A stretch of 21,223 nucleotides of DNA, taken from positions 1-21,223 of IMG/VR virus record IMGVR_UViG_3300025280_000227. One strand, given 5' to 3'. Both the position numbers and the translations under genes were made by a program. This document shows, piece after piece, positions 1-8,300 of the stretch (positions are counted from its first letter, which is position 1; the number at the start of each line of letters is the position of its first letter). This DNA comes from a virus. Below the pieces are notes generated by a model. That model was not told the DNA's origin. It saw only the letters and a program-made list of their open reading frames with translations, and searched no databases.

Positions 1-187
1 ACGCAAGCTTCTCCCAACGGGCGCTATGAGCGCGGGTCTGTTCACGCATCAGTTTCAATTCATGGTGGACACCCTCCCACCTCAAACCACACGTACGTTC
101 GTGCTCAGAGAGCTTCGACAAGGCCATATTTGCTACCGTGAGTGCTTCGATTGCGATCGAGGTCGGTGTCTTGCGTGGCGTGGTCAT
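1..187 (-). CDS. Partial small helical protein running off the window edge
   Basis: An open frame of 62 codons from an ATG at 187 to the window edge, with no stop. The ATG overlaps the stop of the preceding gene in a classical ATGA arrangement. The product starts with a polar 'MTTPRKTPTSIAIEALTVAN' and continues as a charged helix ('LSEHERTCGLRWEGVHHELK', then 'REQTRAHSARWEKLA'). The 'hER.C..Rw..v..eL' pattern resembles small phage proteins found next to holins and XhlA-like proteins, which usually end in a C-terminal membrane helix; that part would lie outside the window. Coding potential is supported by the overlap, the lack of stops and the motif. Confidence 0.65.
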   Translation of the reverse strand, partial: MTTPRKTPTSIAIEALTVANMALSKLSEHERTCGLRWEGVHHELKLMREQTRAHSARWEKLA

Positions 188-414
188 TTAATTTTGTCCG
201 AGAGTTTGTTTATGTGGACCCAGAGTTCAGAAATCTGTTTGCTGTGAACGTCGGATTGCGCCCGTAGTTTCACGGTTTCCGTGTACATATCGCGCCGATT
301 GATATCATCGACATCCTTACGCAATTCTTGCGTTTGTTGGAGCAGTTTCACGGCGGTGACAATGCCCAAAAACAGCGCTACCAGGATCTCCCAGTATTCT
401 TGGATCATGTCCAT
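184..414 (-). CDS. Small membrane protein with coiled coil (holin- or spanin-like layout)
   Basis: A 76-residue protein starting at the ATG at 414, which shares one base with the previous stop (TGATG). A longer in-frame reading from 549 lies wholly inside the upstream gene and has no ribosome site. After a short polar start, one membrane segment is visible (about residues 8-23, 'WEILVALFLGIVTAV'). A charged heptad-like helix ('LLQQTQELRKDVDDINRRD' and 'SKQISELWVHINKLSDKIK') follows. One N-terminal transmembrane helix followed by a coiled coil is the layout of an inner-membrane spanin (Rz). A single-helix holin or accessory is also possible. No catalytic motif is visible, and no outer-membrane lipoprotein partner is seen in the window. 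Its stop forms an ATGA overlap with the next gene. Confidence 0.7.
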   Translation of the reverse strand: MDMIQEYWEILVALFLGIVTAVKLLQQTQELRKDVDDINRRDMYTETVKLRAQSDVHSKQISELWVHINKLSDKIK

Positions 415-863
415 CAGGCATCTGACCCTGGCTCTGCAATTATTGACTCGAGTTCCTCGGGATCGTATGCCCGCACCAGTGCGCCATCCGGCGCCGGCAT
501 GATGCAGAGAACGCTGACGAGCAGCTCGCCATCCAAATAGTTCTCCCAACGGCGTGCGGTGACGACAGCGACCTGCGGCTGATGCTGCGAGCGGAAGACC
601 CGAACCACGTCAACTTGGTCCGCAGGAAGTTCGTGATACTTCACCCACCTGGCCGTCGGACCTGGGCCAAGATCGACCCACTTGGCTTTCCACTTATACG
701 CGAAGAATTGCGTGAGCCCCTGGAGCAGCTTGTCACTTCCGCAGGGCGATCGCACCCCACGCTCCTCATGCTCGCCGTCCTGCGCGATCGCAGCAGTTGC
801 GTCAACCGCAATAAAAAAGGCCGCGCAAGCGGCCGCTGTGCCAAAGATTAAACGTCTAATCAT
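414..863 (-). CDS. Secreted protein of unknown function
   Basis: A 149-residue protein with a clear Sec signal peptide: positively charged 'MIRR', a hydrophobic core to about residue 22, and an A-I-A cleavage site before 'QDGEHEER'. There is no lipobox. The mature part (~120 residues) has two Cys (in 'RSPCGS' and 'SVLCIM') that could form a disulphide in the periplasm. It also has Trp-rich stretches 'FFAYKWKAKWVDLG' and 'ARRWENYL'. I do not recognise a family. I chose the ATG at 863, because AGGAG lies 7 nt upstream and it yields the signal peptide; a TTG 39 nt earlier would bury it. The stop is joined to the next gene as TGATG. The setting suggests a lysis-related or host-envelope role (inference). 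Confidence 0.7.
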   Translation of the reverse strand: MIRRLIFGTAAACAAFFIAVDATAAIAQDGEHEERGVRSPCGSDKLLQGLTQFFAYKWKAKWVDLGPGPTARWVKYHELPADQVDVVRVFRSQHQPQVAVVTARRWENYLDGELLVSVLCIMPAPDGALVRAYDPEELESIIAEPGSDA

Positions 864-1095
864 GGTGGGGCTCCTCGTATCTCCTTCTACTAACGATCGC
901 AACCGCCGGGATAATTAGCAAACAGTCATATTTGGGGGGGTCATTGTCATCCACAGACTGTGCGATGGTTACACTTTCGCTAGTTTCTTTAATCAAAACC
1001 CCGCACGACTTGATATGTGCAAGATCAATCTCGTCGCCCGTCCATGCTTCATCAGTTCCGGCCGAGTCAATCCACTCGATGAAAATAAGGGACAT
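856..1095 (-). CDS. Small conserved phage protein, unknown function
   Basis: A 79-residue soluble, acidic protein. The pattern 'EWIDSAG...AW...DEI', then 'CGVLIKETSESVTIAQS' and 'LLIIPAVAIVSRR', resembles a short protein often found near the lysis genes of marine and proteobacterial phages ('W.Da.....W.....i......svG.l..e....i.......g...IP...i'). Predicted as a small beta-barrel-like domain; no function is known to me. The ATG at 1095 has a GAGGT directly before it, too close for a normal ribosome site, so coupling to the gene ending at 1111 is likely. Its 3' end overlaps the next gene's start by 8 nt. Confidence 0.7.
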   Translation of the reverse strand: MSLIFIEWIDSAGTDEAWTGDEIDLAHIKSCGVLIKETSESVTIAQSVDDNDPPKYDCLLIIPAVAIVSRRRYEEPHHD

Positions 1096-1110
1096 ACCTC
1101 ATCCGCTGCT

Positions 1111-1629
1111 TCAGTCGATCGCGTCAGGCCAGTCGTGTATTGGTGCGTTTCCACCTACCGGAGCATCAAACAGGGCCTGAAAAGCAGCCATGTCCGCCGC
1201 ACCCGTGATCGCTGCCTCAATTGTTGTGCAAGCGCTAATCACCGCAGCGCGGTAAGTTGCTACAGCTTCGTCGATATCTCGATCCCGTTCAGCCTTGGCG
1301 ATTACTTGCCAGTCAGTTAACCGCAAGAGAGAGTTCGCAGTAGCTTTAGATTCCTTAATCCAAACAGTTTTCAGCCCATCTTTCGTGGTTCCATCATCTC
1401 TGCTTGTATCCGTAAGGGATTTTTCAGTCTTGTTATACGTTAAATCCTCATTTTGCGACCAAGTATAAAACCGACTATCTGGCTGAGGGTCTGGCGTAAA
1501 CTCAGTAAGGCCCATCGAGGACTTATATTCTGGAGTCCAGATTTCCCAGTTGCTTGGATGAGTTACACCATCTTGCGACCACGAGTGACCAGTTTGGATA
1601 ATTTGACCATCACTTGTTTTAAAAAACAT
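1111..1629 (-). CDS. Tail-fibre assembly/chaperone-like protein
   Basis: A 172-residue protein after the adhesion genes, with AAAGGA just upstream of the ATG at 1629. The N-terminal half is polar and Trp/Tyr-rich ('SWSQDGVTHPSNWEIWTPEY'). The C-terminal half has the pattern 'LLRLTDWQVIAKAERD', with 'VATYRAAVISACTTIEAAIT', resembling the C-terminal domain of phage tail-assembly proteins ('LL..TDW......e......w...R..lR......'). In T-even, lambda and P2 type phages such proteins follow the fibre gene and help it trimerise. Here that role is inferred from the motif and gene order; being a structural protein itself is also possible. The gene is AT-richer than the head genes (about 45% GC by hand count over 1321-1380). 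Confidence 0.65.
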   Translation of the reverse strand: MFFKTSDGQIIQTGHSWSQDGVTHPSNWEIWTPEYKSSMGLTEFTPDPQPDSRFYTWSQNEDLTYNKTEKSLTDTSRDDGTTKDGLKTVWIKESKATANSLLRLTDWQVIAKAERDRDIDEAVATYRAAVISACTTIEAAITGAADMAAFQALFDAPVGGNAPIHDWPDAID

Positions 1630-1639
1630 TATCTTTCCT

Positions 1640-2323
1640 TTAGGCTGGACCCCAAGAAGCAGCCGCCATCGATCCTTGGAATGTTGTTGCAGCGGGAGTG
1701 GATGATACTGTTAAACCTGATTGAGCGATGGCAAATGTTTTATGCGCTCCTGATCCCGCTTGGTTTTGTTTAAAATTAGAGTCAAAATCCTCAGTCAGTC
1801 CAGCCCAAGTATGTGTCGTAGCAGAACTACTTTTATTATCGATAGAACAGGCAATGCCAACGCCATTGGCTGGGATGTCCAGTGTGGTCGAGTAGCCTGT
1901 TCCGCTATCGTCTGCATCACTTCCTGTGTCATCGGCAGTAGCATTAGCATCATATACAGCCCAGACACCAATGTAGATGCCGTTAGTGCCACGATCATAA
2001 TTGAGGACGATATCACCCGTGGTTCCTGAGTTTACTACCGCCGAATAAATCGCTGAATGAGTTTGGTCAGCGGCGGTTGCATCAACAATCTTAGTCGCTG
2101 TTACTCCGGCTATAGTCACTGAAGTAGCAGCAGACGTACCACTATGACCACCTGTATTGCCGGTGCCTACCACAACCAGTCGCCCAGTAGCTGCATCGCC
2201 GATTGCGTGACTGGAAAATGTATAACTGTCAGTTTCAGTTGTGCTGCCCGTAGTTCCTTCAAATGATGCAGTAACTGCTGTCACCGCAGGACTAGCGAAC
2301 CACTGTGAGCCAAACATAGTCAT
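1640..2323 (-). CDS. Beta-rich tail protein, possible second receptor-binding protein
   Basis: A 227-residue Thr/Ser/Gly-rich beta-sandwich protein directly after the tail fibre. Its layout 'TDSYTFSSHAIGDAATGRLV', 'ATSVTIAGVTATKIVDA', 'GTTGDIVLNYDRGTNGIYIG', 'SMAAASWGPA' is one I recognise as a common phage tail domain ('yTFs...iG.a...R.vvV'). That family is seen as a stand-alone tip protein or fused to fibres. It has no fibre-docking N-terminus or signal peptide, so it probably attaches to the fibre tip or tail end (inference). The start at 2323 has GGAG 11 nt upstream inside the fibre stop region; an alternative Met is at residue 3. Codons are more AT-rich than in the head genes. Confidence 0.72.
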   Translation of the reverse strand: MTMFGSQWFASPAVTAVTASFEGTTGSTTETDSYTFSSHAIGDAATGRLVVVGTGNTGGHSGTSAATSVTIAGVTATKIVDATAADQTHSAIYSAVVNSGTTGDIVLNYDRGTNGIYIGVWAVYDANATADDTGSDADDSGTGYSTTLDIPANGVGIACSIDNKSSSATTHTWAGLTEDFDSNFKQNQAGSGAHKTFAIAQSGLTVSSTPAATTFQGSMAAASWGPA

Positions 2324-2329
2324 TGAACA

Positions 2330-5323
2330 TCAAGCTCCAGACAGTGCTAGTTGAACTGCACCGATCAAAATTGAGTCGGCAGCAGAGACAAAATAAGGGA
2401 TTATGTCTACCGCATTGGCGGCGGTACTAAGGGTAATACCAGCATCTCCGACTGTTTTGAACTGACTGCCAAGACTTAAAGTTCTGCTTCCCGACCCGTC
2501 TTGAATACACACAATGACACCAGCTTGTCCCACCTGTTCTGTAGATGGATTTGCCAGAGTGACGTTCCCCGTAAAGGTGAGAACAAAGTTCTGATTGGCA
2601 GTAAAATCTAAAGTAACCGATCCTGTATTTGACGTATCCGTATCGGTTTTAGCCAGAACAGTGCCAGCAAAAGTACCTGTAGTTGTACCCGTAGCTATAG
2701 AAAATACAGTGGCGTCGGCATCGTTCTTGATCGTGACATCTGTGTTTGAGCCTTGCCCACAAATTACGATTCCCTCCGTACTTGTGTATCCGAGGGCGGC
2801 GTTATCACTGGCAGCTGTGTCGCCTCCAGGTTCTATTTTCCCTGTCGCGCTTAACGTAGTGAATGCGCCAGCGGCGGGAGTTGTCCCACCGATAGCCCCA
2901 GGTGCCGCCATCTTAGCGGTCACATTGGCAGCCGTAACAGCGCGCGCTGTGTCAGATCCAGTTACAGTTTCGGCATCTGTCGCAAGCTCTACAACGCCTT
3001 TGTTTGTCGCGCTCGCGTCTTCTCCAGAATACGTGACTGTGTTCGTGCTAGAAACCGCGACATCGATACCTTCACCAGCTGCGAAGGTTTGCGTTTCCCC
3101 GTTCTCGACCTCCTGCGTGGTCGAGCCGTCGGACATAATGAAGGAAGACATGCCCCCGCCGGCATTTCCTGTTCTGACGAACTGCACGCTGACGGCATCG
3201 CCGTCGCTTATCGTGCCCGCGCTTTGCACAAATGTGCAGGCGATTTTCGAGTACGTCGAAGCGCTAGTGACGGCGCCGGTCACGTTGTAAATATGGAAGT
3301 TCTCAGGTGCCGAGTTCTTGTAGATTGAGATCGTGCCGCGCAGTGCTGTCGTCGTGCTGTCGTCCCAACTGTCGACCTGCGTATTGATCGATGCACCGCC
3401 GGCCTCAACGTCGTCCATATAGACAACCGTCGCAGAACTCGGCGTTCCGTTATTTAGCCAGACTTTTCCTGCGCCCTGGTCAGTATCGGTTGTCGCAGTC
3501 TCAAACGCCATCAGAAGGCCAGCGACATTTCCCGTCGCGCCGGTGCTGCCAGTCGAACCAGTCGATCCGGTCGATCCGGTGGCGCCAATATTTCCGGTGC
3601 GGACGAAGCCCAAGACCACTGGGTCGGTGTCACTGAACGAGCCCGTGCCGGCGACGTAAGTGAGAGCCTGCTTTGTGTAGCCGCTCGCGTTGGTTGCGGC
3701 ACCCGTTACATTCCATTGTGCCCAGACCGCGGCGTCGTCGCGCTTCGACATGGTCATAGTCCCGCGAAGCGCGGTCGTGGTGCTGTCGTCCCAGGTTTGC
3801 ACAAGGGTTGAGATGGTGGCGCCCGCTGTGTCGACATCATCGATGTAGCACGCACTTGCCGAACTTAGAGTGCCGTTATTGAAACGTATAATTCCAGCGC
3901 CTGGATCTGCATCTGTGGTCGTCGTCGAGTAGGTAAGATTAAGGCCGGCAGGGATGCCGATGTTGCCGCTGCGTGAGAAAGACAACCGAACCAAGTCATC
4001 ATTGCTGAACGAGCCCGTGCCGGCGACATATGATAAAGTGTGTTTCGTATAGCCCGAAGCATCGACCGCCGCGCCGGTTATGTTCCAGGTGGCCCAGACA
4101 GCAGCGTTCTCTTCCTTGACCATTATGATCGTGCCGCGCAGAGACGAGTTTGTGCTGTCGTCCCATGTTTGCACGAGCGCGCTGATATCCGCACCCGCAA
4201 GATCCGCATCATCGATATAGCAGATTGCTGCACTTGATAAGGTGCCGTTATTAAATCTAATGTACCCAGCCCCAGGGTCGCTGTCCGTGGTCGTGGTCGA
4301 ATACTTCAGGCCCAACCCCGGCGGCACACCAGAACTACCGGCTGGCGAGAAGGCGAGGGATACCTCGGCGCTGTTCGATGCCGATGTGGAACCCGCGAGA
4401 TAAACGACCGGCACTTTCGTATAAGAGCTCGCGTCCGTAACGGCACCCGTCACCTTGAAGGTAACAATCGGGGAAGCGGTATTCGGATTGCCGGCGATCG
4501 TAATGATACCCCGGTTTGCACCGTCGGCGTCGTCCCAGCTTTGAACCCACGCGGAGATGTCTGTGGACCCATCACTGTCGTCGACATACATCACGGTGGC
4601 CGAGCTAAAATCGGCATTGTTCAGACGGATAAACCCGGCACCTGGATCTGCATCTGCTGTGGTCGTCGAGTATTGCATCGAGATCCCGCCGGCCATGCCG
4701 GTCTGCCCGATCGGTATGCCCAACGCGAGGGCACCACTGGCGGTCGTGAAGGCTGCCGTCGCTGTTCCCGGTGAACCGGAACTGGTTGCAACATTGCTGA
4801 CGCTAACCGAACTGACACGGCCCGTCGTGGCTTCAATTCCCGTGCCGTCAGACGTAAACCCCAAGAGCTTGCCGGCTCGAGTGGAAGCATCGTCCGTAAA
4901 TTCGGGCGTGGTGATCGATGTCGTCCGCGATACCTTGAAGGAGCGGTCAAGCTCCTCTTGCAGTTCCTGGCTAATATGCGTCAGCTTGTCGAGCGCGTCT
5001 TCGTGATCGGCGGCCGGGAAGGGGTCGGCTGGCTGATAGTCGGTGCCTTGTGTGAGCGCAGTATCGCGAAGGATCACGACAGTCTCGCCGCTCGCCGGCG
5101 CCGTCACAAAGGTCACATTGCCGCCGGCAGTTTCACCAACGCCAGACACGCCGTAGTTGGCCGAGCCGGTTCCTTCCGCCTTGAGCGCCTCGGCGCCGGA
5201 GCTATCGGTCCTGACGTAGACCTTTAGTTCGGTACTGGCGAAGACCTTCCAGGTATACGCGAAGGCCGTCGTGGACCCGTTGCCGGAGTAACTGGCTTTG
5301 AGTGTAGTAGTGCTAATAGTCAT
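2330..5323 (-). CDS. Tail fibre protein with T7-type N-terminus and four tandem modules
   Basis: A 997-residue tail fibre. Residues 1-150 match the T7 tail-fibre N-terminal domain that docks on the tail: 'YSGNGSTTAFAYTWKVFAST', 'TQGTDYQPADPFPAADHEDA', then a trimerising helix 'ISQELQEELDRSFKV'. Four repeats of about 120 residues follow (212-332, 336-456, 458-579, 601-723), each with 'DxDxGAG.i..nN', 'Y.DD', 'WDDS', 'R G.i', 'vTGA..dAS.Y.k' and 'vrtGN.G'. Residues 580-599, between repeats 3 and 4, are a collagen-like Gly-X-Y run. The last 230 residues carry 'GVVELATDAETVTGSDTARA', 'IGGTTPAAGAFTTLSATG' and a beta tip ending 'ILIGAVQLALSGA', common in phage fibres. The tip probably contacts the receptor (inference). 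The upstream stop is 1 nt away (TAAGATG). Confidence 0.92.
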   Translation of the reverse strand: MTISTTTLKASYSGNGSTTAFAYTWKVFASTELKVYVRTDSSGAEALKAEGTGSANYGVSGVGETAGGNVTFVTAPASGETVVILRDTALTQGTDYQPADPFPAADHEDALDKLTHISQELQEELDRSFKVSRTTSITTPEFTDDASTRAGKLLGFTSDGTGIEATTGRVSSVSVSNVATSSGSPGTATAAFTTASGALALGIPIGQTGMAGGISMQYSTTTADADPGAGFIRLNNADFSSATVMYVDDSDGSTDISAWVQSWDDADGANRGIITIAGNPNTASPIVTFKVTGAVTDASSYTKVPVVYLAGSTSASNSAEVSLAFSPAGSSGVPPGLGLKYSTTTTDSDPGAGYIRFNNGTLSSAAICYIDDADLAGADISALVQTWDDSTNSSLRGTIIMVKEENAAVWATWNITGAAVDASGYTKHTLSYVAGTGSFSNDDLVRLSFSRSGNIGIPAGLNLTYSTTTTDADPGAGIIRFNNGTLSSASACYIDDVDTAGATISTLVQTWDDSTTTALRGTMTMSKRDDAAVWAQWNVTGAATNASGYTKQALTYVAGTGSFSDTDPVVLGFVRTGNIGATGSTGSTGSTGSTGATGNVAGLLMAFETATTDTDQGAGKVWLNNGTPSSATVVYMDDVEAGGASINTQVDSWDDSTTTALRGTISIYKNSAPENFHIYNVTGAVTSASTYSKIACTFVQSAGTISDGDAVSVQFVRTGNAGGGMSSFIMSDGSTTQEVENGETQTFAAGEGIDVAVSSTNTVTYSGEDASATNKGVVELATDAETVTGSDTARAVTAANVTAKMAAPGAIGGTTPAAGAFTTLSATGKIEPGGDTAASDNAALGYTSTEGIVICGQGSNTDVTIKNDADATVFSIATGTTTGTFAGTVLAKTDTDTSNTGSVTLDFTANQNFVLTFTGNVTLANPSTEQVGQAGVIVCIQDGSGSRTLSLGSQFKTVGDAGITLSTAANAVDIIPYFVSAADSILIGAVQLALSGA
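3155..4690 (-). repeat. Four tandem ~365-bp coding repeats in the tail fibre
   Basis: Four copies at about 4690-4328, 4318-3956, 3952-3587 and 3523-3155 encode the ~120-residue fibre module. Copies 2 and 3 are the most alike, also at DNA level: both contain GAACGAGCCCGTGCCGGCGAC (plus strand), and copies 2 to 4 share GTGCTGTCGTCCCA. Copy 1 is the most divergent. This degree of DNA identity suggests recent duplication and makes the array a likely site of recombination-driven length change. Confidence 0.85.
3527..3586 (-). repeat. Collagen-like Gly-X-Y run in the tail fibre
   Basis: Twenty codons (residues 580-599) encode six Gly-Ala/Ser-Thr triplets and a final Gly-Asn. On the plus strand this appears as a short tandem run of GT(C/G)GA(T/A)CC(G/A) units. 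Such runs act as short collagen-type triple helices or flexible joints in trimeric phage fibres. The near-identical 9-bp units could change in number by slippage. Confidence 0.85.
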
Positions 5324-5324
5324 C

Positions 5325-8300
5325 TTATTGGGCTTCCATTAGTTGCAGTGACTCCAGTCCTAATTTCTCTATTTCCAAATTAAGCTCGTCTCTAATGCTG
5401 GCTAGTTCCTCGGCGTAGGGGCTCTCGGTCATTAACTGGAACTTAGCCAAAGATCGAACAGCCCCCATGATGCCCCTCACACTTTGTCGGGCTGCGTCAT
5501 GCGCCAACTTGTTGCCCTGCCTGCTCGCGGCGATCATCTTTCGGTAATTTTCTTTTATTTCGGCGTACCCGGCCCCCAGTAGTGGGCCATCGCCATCTGT
5601 GTTTTTCGGCAAATCACTGGGCTTGGTTTTGCTGTCAGGGTTAATGATGTACTCCAGCACCTGGAAAGCCATTGTTCCGGCGCGTTCGTGGAACCAAGCG
5701 ATTTCTTTAGCCTCTAGCCCAATATCCCCGCCCAAATTTGTCGGGTGCCCTGTCAGCGTCGCGTCGTTTTGGCCTGTGTCCAGATAGACCAACTCTTGAT
5801 CAACAATATTGGGGTCGTAAGGACTTCTGGTACGGCTGTGGACGATCTTGCGCCCCCACAAGTCGCGCTCTGGTTCCAGTGTCAATGACCAGCCGGGGAG
5901 ACGCGCTGCAACATGGTCAAGCGTGTTAACCCGCAACCGTTTTAGCTCGTCCGTCGCCACTTTTAATTCGTTCCACGCTGCGGAACCGGGCACCAGACTT
6001 TTCAGATACTGGCGGATCATCCTCTCCCCGTAACGGCCAGGATTGCGTGTGGCATCCATAAACATCGCCGGGCCGGCCATAAAGGACTTGTTGTGCAAGT
6101 TGTAGCCAATCGCTCCGATCGCAGCCAACACGATTTCCGTAGAGGTGCGTTCGTCGAGTTGTGGATGCTGTGATATTTCCAAAGTATCCACAAACAATCC
6201 AATCATCGTAGCTAGCGGTTCGATGACGCCGTAGTTGTACCAAGTGTCTCCGATCTTAATGTGGTAGGGCTTTATGCCTTGTCGCTCATATGCGGCCCGA
6301 ATGTCTTTGTCGGCGGATATTCCGCCGGTGATGTTGCCGGCCTTATATTCAAACGCAAAGCCCAGCATTATGGACTGGCCCACTGCTATCTTTGTCCTGG
6401 CCTTTGCCAGTGCCACGCCGCCTTCCTCCGCTGCGTCCGTATAGCGCTTCATCCACGGGGCAATAAGAGATCTTTCGCCCACATACAAAATTGCATTGGT
6501 CGGTGTTTTGAAAAACGGCACGAGCCATCGACCGCTCCCGCCCATCGCCTCTTGCAACTTCTTGAGGCGGCCTTCCATGTCTGTCTGTAGTGTAACGTAT
6601 CGCGCTTTTTCCCTGGCCTTTTCCGCCATCTCTTTCGTTGGGTTCATTACAAAGTCGGCCATGTACTCCGACAAGTCGTCGCCCTTTTTGCCAAGCTGGC
6701 GGCCCTGGCGGAACGCCTCCTCCCAAAGCTGTCCGCGATAGGCAACAACCTTCATAAAGGCATCTTCCATCATAAGCGCGCGGGTTGGCGCACGGCCGAG
6801 TGTGACCAGATGGCCGAAAGCATTTATTGCGGCGCCATACATGCCGCCTTTTTCCCAAGTCTCGGCGGATATAGCGTCGGCACGTTTCAAGGGGTTGCGT
6901 CCGGTGATTAACGACATTTCCGCCCCGGCTATCGCTTCCTCACGCAACCAGAAGGCGCGACCGCCGGCATTCGATGCCTCACGCAAGGACATTATCTGTC
7001 CAAACAGTTGTGCCTGCACGTCGCCAAAAGTTACATCTCGCTCACGACCCGCAAGCCCACGCGGCACTTGCCAGGCGGCGGTTACCGCTAGCTCGGTAGT
7101 GTCCAGGATCATGGCAGCAGCAACGCCACCCGTGTTTTTCAAGTGCGTAAACCAGCCTGACAGTAGGGAGTTGATCCACATCTCATGGACGCCATCCCAT
7201 AATTTCTGCCCCTTTGTAACCACGCGCACCTGGTGTGCTCGCTCGACTAGGTCGCTGCTCTTACGATATGCCTCGATGGCATGGTCTAACTGATCTGCTC
7301 CGCCTGCCTGATCGATGATCCTGCTGTAATCGCGGGCGAGCAATTCGGCATCGCCGGATACAGTAGTACGAAGAGCGCCTAGCGCTTGTGCGATGTCGGT
7401 CTGTGCGCCCCGAAACGAGCGTTGCAGATTGGCGACATATGTCGCCTGCCGCTTCCATTCGTAGCGGACTTTGTCGCTGGGATCGATCGCCCATCGGTCG
7501 GCAAGCTCATCCAGTTTTCGTATTTCGGTAACCAGCATATTTTTGCCCGCTACGATCTTGGCAGCGAGTTCGCCAGGCGGACTGTTTGGTCCGAGGTTGA
7601 ATCGACCACTAAGGAAAGTTCTCGCAAGAGCTTCTGGGTTGGTGCCCAGAATGTTTGCCATCGCTTCGGTCTGCTGCAACGTAACTGTCGTTATTTCATC
7701 CTTGCCGAGTTTTTTCAGTGTCGCTTCGATCGCATCGCCCGTCGCATCGAGCGTCTGGTAAATGTGTGCCTCATCCGGCACCTTGATCTCTGCGCCAGGC
7801 GGCACTTCCGCCCCTGCCTTGGATTGCACACGGATGCCAGCAATCATGCCGTCGTCCATATCGTACTGGCGAGTACGAGCCTCTAGGATCTTGTCCAACT
7901 CGGGGTCGCCTATCGTCGTCCACATCTTATAACCGTCGTTGCGATCCATCTCGTTGACGAGTGGCCCGGTATAATCTATGTCGCGCTCTACGGTTGTCGG
8001 CGCTTCGGGTGGCGGTGTTTCGTCAATTCTAGGCTCTTGCTCTTTCAAATATGCTTTCGCATCTTTCTTTCTATCGAACGTGCCAAGAACCTTTTCGTTC
8101 GCGCTGTCGTAGGCTTCCCATTTACCAGTATCAACGTCCGAAGGTCCGGGCTGTTTTCGTACGGTAAACTTTTCCTGGATTTTTAATCTGGTACGCGTCT
8201 GCCCTGTAGGCGTTTGATAAGTTTCCGTCGCTCCCTCGAGGGTTTCTTCTAGCTCCTTTTGTTTTTGCATCTTCCGCGAGTACAGTTCGAACGCGCTAGG

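Noticed and set aside
26-247. 73-codon open frame on the plus strand at the window start
   Set aside because: It is antisense to two overlapping minus-strand genes with ATGA coupling, and its Cys/Arg-rich product has no motif.
415-549. N-terminal extension of the 76-residue membrane protein up to 549
   Set aside because: The extension is Arg-rich, lies entirely inside the secreted-protein gene and lacks a ribosome site. The ATG at 414 gives TGATG coupling and a proper membrane-helix N-terminus.
864-902. TTG start at 902 for the secreted protein
   Set aside because: It would place 13 polar residues before the signal peptide. The ATG at 863 has AGGAG at ideal spacing.
2595-3290. 231-codon open frame on the plus strand
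   Set aside because: It lies wholly antisense to the tail-fibre gene, gives a low-complexity Val/Ala/Pro/Ser product and has no ribosome site. It is a by-product of Thr/Gly/Ser-rich coding on the other strand.
3155-4690. CRISPR-like repeat array
   Set aside because: The repeats are ~365-bp in-frame coding modules of a tail fibre, with no short direct repeats and unique spacers.
1640-5323. Diversity-generating retroelement target (as in BPP-1)
   Set aside because: The capsid genes resemble BPP-1, so I looked. There is no reverse transcriptase, no adenine-biased template and variable repeat pair, and no C-type-lectin-like ending in the adhesion genes within this window.
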